Source: Hydractinia symbiolongicarpus (lineage: Eukaryota > Cnidaria > Hydrozoa > Anthoathecata > Hydractiniidae). From it: a stretch of 64,000 nucleotides of DNA. Positions within the stretch are counted from its first letter, which is position 1. The number at the start of each line of letters is the position of its first letter. This document shows positions 60,276 through 64,000 of the stretch, one piece after another. Under the pieces are notes generated by a model. The model saw only the letters and a list, made by a program, of their open reading frames with translations. It ran no database searches and was not told the origin of the DNA. The stretch spans positions 10,726,001 through 10,790,000 of the forward strand of contig NC_079889.1 of NCBI RefSeq assembly GCF_029227915.1, read 5' to 3'. The position numbers were made by a program, and so were the translations under genes.

Positions 60276-61775
60276 TTATCTGAATTCTCGCGAGGGTATC
60301 GGACATGTTGCTTTATTTGGTGTACCATATGCATTAATCGATTTTGATTTGCCATTTTCTTCAATATAAACAGAATTTAACGAAGTAAAACTTGGATCCT
60401 CATCGAAATAATTAAAAGGTTTGATAAAGAACGCAAACTGGTTCCCGGTGGTAGGGGTACTTGGGTAATCTTCAGTACAAGGAATGTGAAGACCACCAAT
60501 AGGAATCCACGCAACTAAGTCTTCATCAACAATACTTTCATCGTCATCAATACGCGCATCAAAGGAACATGTTGGATCAAGGTATTGCGGATAGTAATTG
60601 AACATGCAGCTTCCATATCTCTCGGTTTCTTTAAACTTCGAGATTGACACTTGGTATTTTGACCATCCAGTGTGCTTGGTACCTTCATGTTCTACCGGAT
60701 AAACTTGTTTGACCTTATTTTGCACATATATTCGATAACCACGGACGTTTCCGTATTTGTTTTCTTCCTTTTCATTTGAGATAATGTAATATTTTGGATG
60801 GTCGAAGTTAAATTGTATCGCTGCGTCTTTTTCTGTCGTATGTTTATTATGCTTTATGTATTTTTTGACAACTGGACGAATATCCCATGCATCTTGTCTT
60901 GTTTCCAACTTTATATCCATCGTTTTAAAAGTGTTCTTTGTTCCTAAGATATCCAAATCAACTTTATATAACATCATATGATCGTGAATACCACCCAGAT
61001 AGTTGTCCACAACTTGGTAGCCATATTTGTTTTCATTTTGTGCGTAATATGGACTAGTAAGGAGATGACCAGTTGCTGTTGTTTTCACTTCAATGACACC
61101 ATTTTGATGGAAAACAAAATCATTAATGTAATCGTAGTTCGTCATATCCGTCACAAATCTTACAACCAAGGATGCATCTGATAAGGCACCATATGCATAC
61201 CCGTTCTTGTTTTGATGATGATGTCGTCGAAGAGGAACACTGCCCACCTGCTCAAAGATACATGCTGCATTTTTTATAGATACTACTTTTGTACCAAGGT
61301 AGGCGTCTATATCTAAGTACACTGCTTGCTGCGGACAATCAGTGACGCTTATTAAGGTATAGGTTTTTCCAAGATACCAAGTCGAGTCGATTATGTTAGT
61401 AAATTTAAGGTGAGATCCACCGGTGGCATACAAAGAGGCTGCTTCTTGAAGGCTTATCTCAAACGCTATTCTTTTCTTCTTGTAGCGGACGTCAAATATT
61501 GCAGGACCCGTGGAAGGTTGTACAAGAAAGTTAAATTTCCAATCTATATATTTAACTTGTCGTCCGCGTACAGAGAAGCGTGGACCGTTGGGTGCAAACA
61601 TGATAGGTTCCATTGACGGAAAGATGTCATTAGTGTTTTCGCCACGTCGCTTCTGATTTGCTCTTTTCAAGACATCATCAGGAATTTGTGGAACTGTTAC
61701 GACTGCCAGTGTACCTGCGTTATACTCTTGCATTAGTTGTTTTGTGCTGTTGTAGGCTTTCAAGTTGTAGATAAC
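60276..61775 (-). CDS. Amine oxidase exon 3: catalytic domain
   Basis: This exon begins VIYNLKAYNSTKQL after tttcag and ends SREFR-TAA at 60276. It carries the RFSVRGRQVKYIDWKFNF strand, GPAIFDVRYKKKRIAFEISL, the active-site Asp, CIFEQ...PLRRHHH, the TPQ tyrosine and all three copper histidines in an uninterrupted 1.5-kb frame. Vertebrate AOC genes also keep most of the enzyme in one large exon. Confidence 0.93.
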   Translation of the reverse strand, partial: VIYNLKAYNSTKQLMQEYNAGTLAVVTVPQIPDDVLKRANQKRRGENTNDIFPSMEPIMFAPNGPRFSVRGRQVKYIDWKFNFLVQPSTGPAIFDVRYKKKRIAFEISLQEAASLYATGGSHLKFTNIIDSTWYLGKTYTLISVTDCPQQAVYLDIDAYLGTKVVSIKNAACIFEQVGSVPLRRHHHQNKNGYAYGALSDASLVVRFVTDMTNYDYINDFVFHQNGVIEVKTTATGHLLTSPYYAQNENKYGYQVVDNYLGGIHDHMMLYKVDLDILGTKNTFKTMDIKLETRQDAWDIRPVVKKYIKHNKHTTEKDAAIQFNFDHPKYYIISNEKEENKYGNVRGYRIYVQNKVKQVYPVEHEGTKHTGWSKYQVSISKFKETERYGSCMFNYYPQYLDPTCSFDARIDDDESIVDEDLVAWIPIGGLHIPCTEDYPSTPTTGNQFAFFIKPFNYFDEDPSFTSLNSVYIEENGKSKSINAYGTPNKATCPIPSREFR

Positions 61776-63468
61776 CTGAAATTTGAGAAACAATACATTA
61801 TAAATGCCAATTGATATTTATGGCTTAAAACTTGGTCTTGCTATTTTGTTCTGTATTTTTTCTGCTACAGTTCTTAGTAAGAAAGATATCAGGCATCACT
61901 TTTATCGGTAGTTTTATACTACTTTTAGCGACTGAAAAATGTAACACCTCTTTATTATTATGAATTTTCAAATGTATGTAGACATTGGTATGAAGTCACA
62001 AAATAGTGGCTGTAGCTTAGTGGTTATAACTCTCGCACTTAGTGCGGGTCACCACCCTTGATGGCGATTTAGTATGGGCGAGTAAATGTTACCATAGGCT
62101 TAGGTCAATACAAGCCATATGAGGGAAGCTGGGGGGACGACTCACTATGTGAGCTGTTGAATGTTGCTAAAAGTTGCTGAGAGTTGTCTGATTTGAAAAA
62201 AATCAGCATTAAATATTCTAGGACTTCCTATATAAGCCCTGGTCTTTCCTGGAAATAATAAACAGGGTATATATATCCCTTGATATTTGTGAGGCTAGCC
62301 ATGTAAAATATGCAAAAAGAAATTATGCTTTTATCTTATACAAACTGTCAGAAAGAATAATTGTCTGTACAGCACACAAAGAAATGATATTTCTTACTTT
62401 TGTTAGACTCCACTCTTCCTCTTTCGAACTTGAAAAGTTGACTGATAACGTAATCATATCTAGATGTCTCAAATGTGCATTTCTGGGATATGTAAATGTA
62501 ATGTCTGTATAAAACTCCCCTCTTCTCCTTTGTACAGATCCACCCGGTGCAAAAAAATTAAATCCGGCTTTAAACGCTTCGTCAAACGTATTATATTTTT
62601 GCAATATCTCGTATGTATCTTTAAACAACGGCCATAAATATTTAGCTGCGTCTTTGTAGAGATTGCGTGATTCTGGATTTCTAGTTAATGTTGCTGCGTC
62701 TGGTATGTATGGCAGAGGATTTTTCCGGTCAGTAAAATTAGCAATGTTGTGATATTTCGGCATGGGAATTGGTCCAACAATGTAATAAGTTATGTTATAG
62801 GGAGCGTGGACTATAGTAACTATAGCTCTCCTTTCAGGTTTTTTTCCATTTTGATCTAAATATTTCAATGCATCAAGTTTATCAGGCAGGTACAATTCTA
62901 CTGAATGGATGAAATGAAGGTTCTTGATAGTGTAATTTCCCTTCGGTTTGATATCAAAATTTTTCTTAATGTAACTGATGACCATATTGATTTCTTTTGC
63001 GTTAAGCTCGTGAAAGATATCATTCTTCTCAATTATATTCGGTTGAATAGTCACGCTACTATCTTTGCAAGACAACCAATCATTTTTCCTTACGTTTAGC
63101 TTTTTACAAGTGCATGACGCTTGCTTGGTAACAGCGTACACAATAAAAGTAATGACCAGAAAAAGTAGAATCACAATAATGACAACCAATGCTTTGATGA
63201 TTTTGGATTCCCTCTTTGGTCCATTTTTTCTCTTCTGAAAAGCTACAAAACATAATATTTAATCAACTATACTTTTAACATTTTTTTTCGATGTTTTTCA
63301 TTCAAACGAGGCGGATGGTAAACATGTCGCGCAGAAATTTAGAAAAGGCTCAAAACTATTTCTTAAAATACAACTATAAGCACCCACGTGTTTATTATTA
63401 ATTAAAAGTACAAAACAAACAAGAAATATTCCTTACTTACCCACTTTCTCTTGCTCCATAAGCTCCAT
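60276..63468 (-). CDS. Membrane-anchored copper amine oxidase (AOC3-type), three exons
   Basis: Exons 63468-63441, 63242-62398 and 61775-60276 are GT-AG and join in phase to 790 aa. It oxidises primary amines to aldehydes, releasing H2O2 and ammonia. The N-terminus is a short basic cytoplasmic tail (MELMEQEKVAFQKRKNGPKR), then one membrane helix (27-47), so the protein is type II, as in vertebrate AOC3/VAP-1. The N2/N3 domains lie mainly in exon 2 and the catalytic domain in exon 3. The key residues are present: catalytic-base Asp 446 (AVYLD), TPQ-forming Tyr 505 in TNYDY, and copper ligands His 555, 557 and 721 (GIHDH, LHIP). The conserved KPFNYFDEDPSF tail is intact. Several N-x-S/T sites lie outside. 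No defect is seen. Which AOC paralogue it matches cannot be told. Confidence 0.93.
62007..62311 (+). mobile_element. tRNA-derived SINE in amine oxidase intron 2 (antisense)
   Basis: A second member of the family at 4577-4926. It has the same TAGCTTAGTGGTTATAACTC A-box region and the same body (GGGCGAGTAAATGTTACC, ATTAAATATTCTAGGACT), ending GAGGCTAGCCATGTAAAATA. The B box has decayed, so this copy is older or more diverged. Confidence 0.75.
62398..63242 (-). CDS. Amine oxidase exon 2: membrane anchor and N-terminal domains
   Basis: Exon 2 opens at a gttttgtag acceptor, where C-T completes the Ala codon begun by exon 1. A second AG six bases on (ttttcag) breaks the phase. It holds the transmembrane helix, a Cys-x-Cys stalk (ASCTCKK), the HSVELYLPDKLDALKYLD strand, YYIVGPIPMPKYHNI and the N3 domain. 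It ends TGG AGT CTA ACA AAA|gtaaga, in phase 0 with exon 3. Confidence 0.88.
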
Positions 63469-64000
63469 ATTCTCTTTCCAGTTTAAAATTAAATTTTTTC
63501 ATAAATTCTTTTAACGTTGTAATAATTATAAATAATTAATTAGATTAATTATTAATTAGATTAGAACTCACTTGTGTATTTTATTGGTCAATTATTTTTA
63601 AGTTCTTTTGTTTTTGTAGTTGTTGTAATTATTCTCGTAAGCTTTGAGCTAGTTTAGTTAATTAAATATTTTAACAATAAAACCCGTGGAAAAATCCACT
63701 TAAATTAATGTGCTTTATGGGCTTCTTATCACAAAATGGTTTGTTAATAATTTCATTAAGACAGCTGAAAAATTAAAGTCAAAGAAGCAATCAATTAAAA
63801 CTTTTGAACGAAATTAACAACTATATTAATAAACGTTAATTGCCTTGTGACTTTACCCTTGTAATAATTTATAACAAAGCTCTCGTCACGGTAAACTTAA
63901 ATTCGCATTCAATAAAAGTTACCATATCATTTGGGTTAATACCCTCTAAAATGAGGTTATTTTCGCGATCAAACTTGGGTAGCCACAGGTCTCCATACAC
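63469..64000. other. Upstream flank of the amine oxidase gene
   Basis: This presumably holds the 5' UTR and promoter of the minus-strand amine oxidase. No clear TATA box is seen. At 63681-63699 a CCCGTGGAAAAATCCAC hairpin like the Helitron-like 3' hairpin survives without the rest of the element. Nothing else is recognised to the window end. Confidence 0.4.

Overview
This window is eukaryotic, AT-rich and intron-rich nuclear DNA from a metazoan. The genes are a PINX1 orthologue, a GM2-activator-like lipid-binding protein, a membrane copper amine oxidase, and a long modular protein with a death-fold-like region, an SF1-type P-loop NTPase, FN3 and ankyrin repeats. Together with RTE and CR1/L2-type LINEs, tRNA-headed SINEs, Helitron-like elements and a degraded 'EEAD...FTGxD' transposon protein, this repertoire is most like a cnidarian, probably a medusozoan/hydrozoan. 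That placement is inference. Most exons are too short to appear as long ORFs, so genes were assembled by hand from splice sites, reading phase and domain continuity.

Layout. (1) 1-10356: a possible divergent gene starts at 33 on the minus strand. PINX1 lies on the plus strand in seven coding exons (158-10356), and its introns are loaded with a 1.6-kb inverted-repeat element, a SINE, an antisense LINE and a 110-bp Helitron-like element. (2) 10357-14543: intergenic DNA made largely of MITE and Helitron-like repeats. (3) 14544-29547, minus: one gene, here reconstructed in ten exons with consistent reading phase (about 1433 aa): death-fold-like region, coiled or linker segment, SF1-like NTPase, FN3, ankyrin repeats. 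A dead RTE LINE occupies one intron. This is the most interesting locus in the window. (4) 29548-31865: no gene seen. (5) 31866-43060: an old tandem segmental duplication. Copy 1 has since taken in a THAP-containing relic and a PIF/Harbinger-like element; the other copy keeps a near-empty site. (6) 43061-52350: repeats, a second copy of the ankyrin exon, an Ulp1-like protease relic, two DUF4806-like exons and a LINE 3' end. (7) 52416-53899, plus: a four-exon GM2A-like gene with a good TATA box. (8) 55423-56466: about 1 kb of degenerate GGTT satellite. (9) 57368-57811, minus: a broken SET-like exon. (10) 60276-63468, minus: a three-exon membrane-anchored copper amine oxidase with every catalytic residue present.

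The genes do not form a pathway. PINX1 acts in the nucleolus and at telomeres, the GM2A-like protein is secreted or lysosomal, the amine oxidase is a cell-surface enzyme, and the NTPase/ankyrin protein looks like an intracellular sensor or scaffold, possibly in innate immunity or cell death. Start and end coordinates of repeats are approximate unless a terminus is stated.
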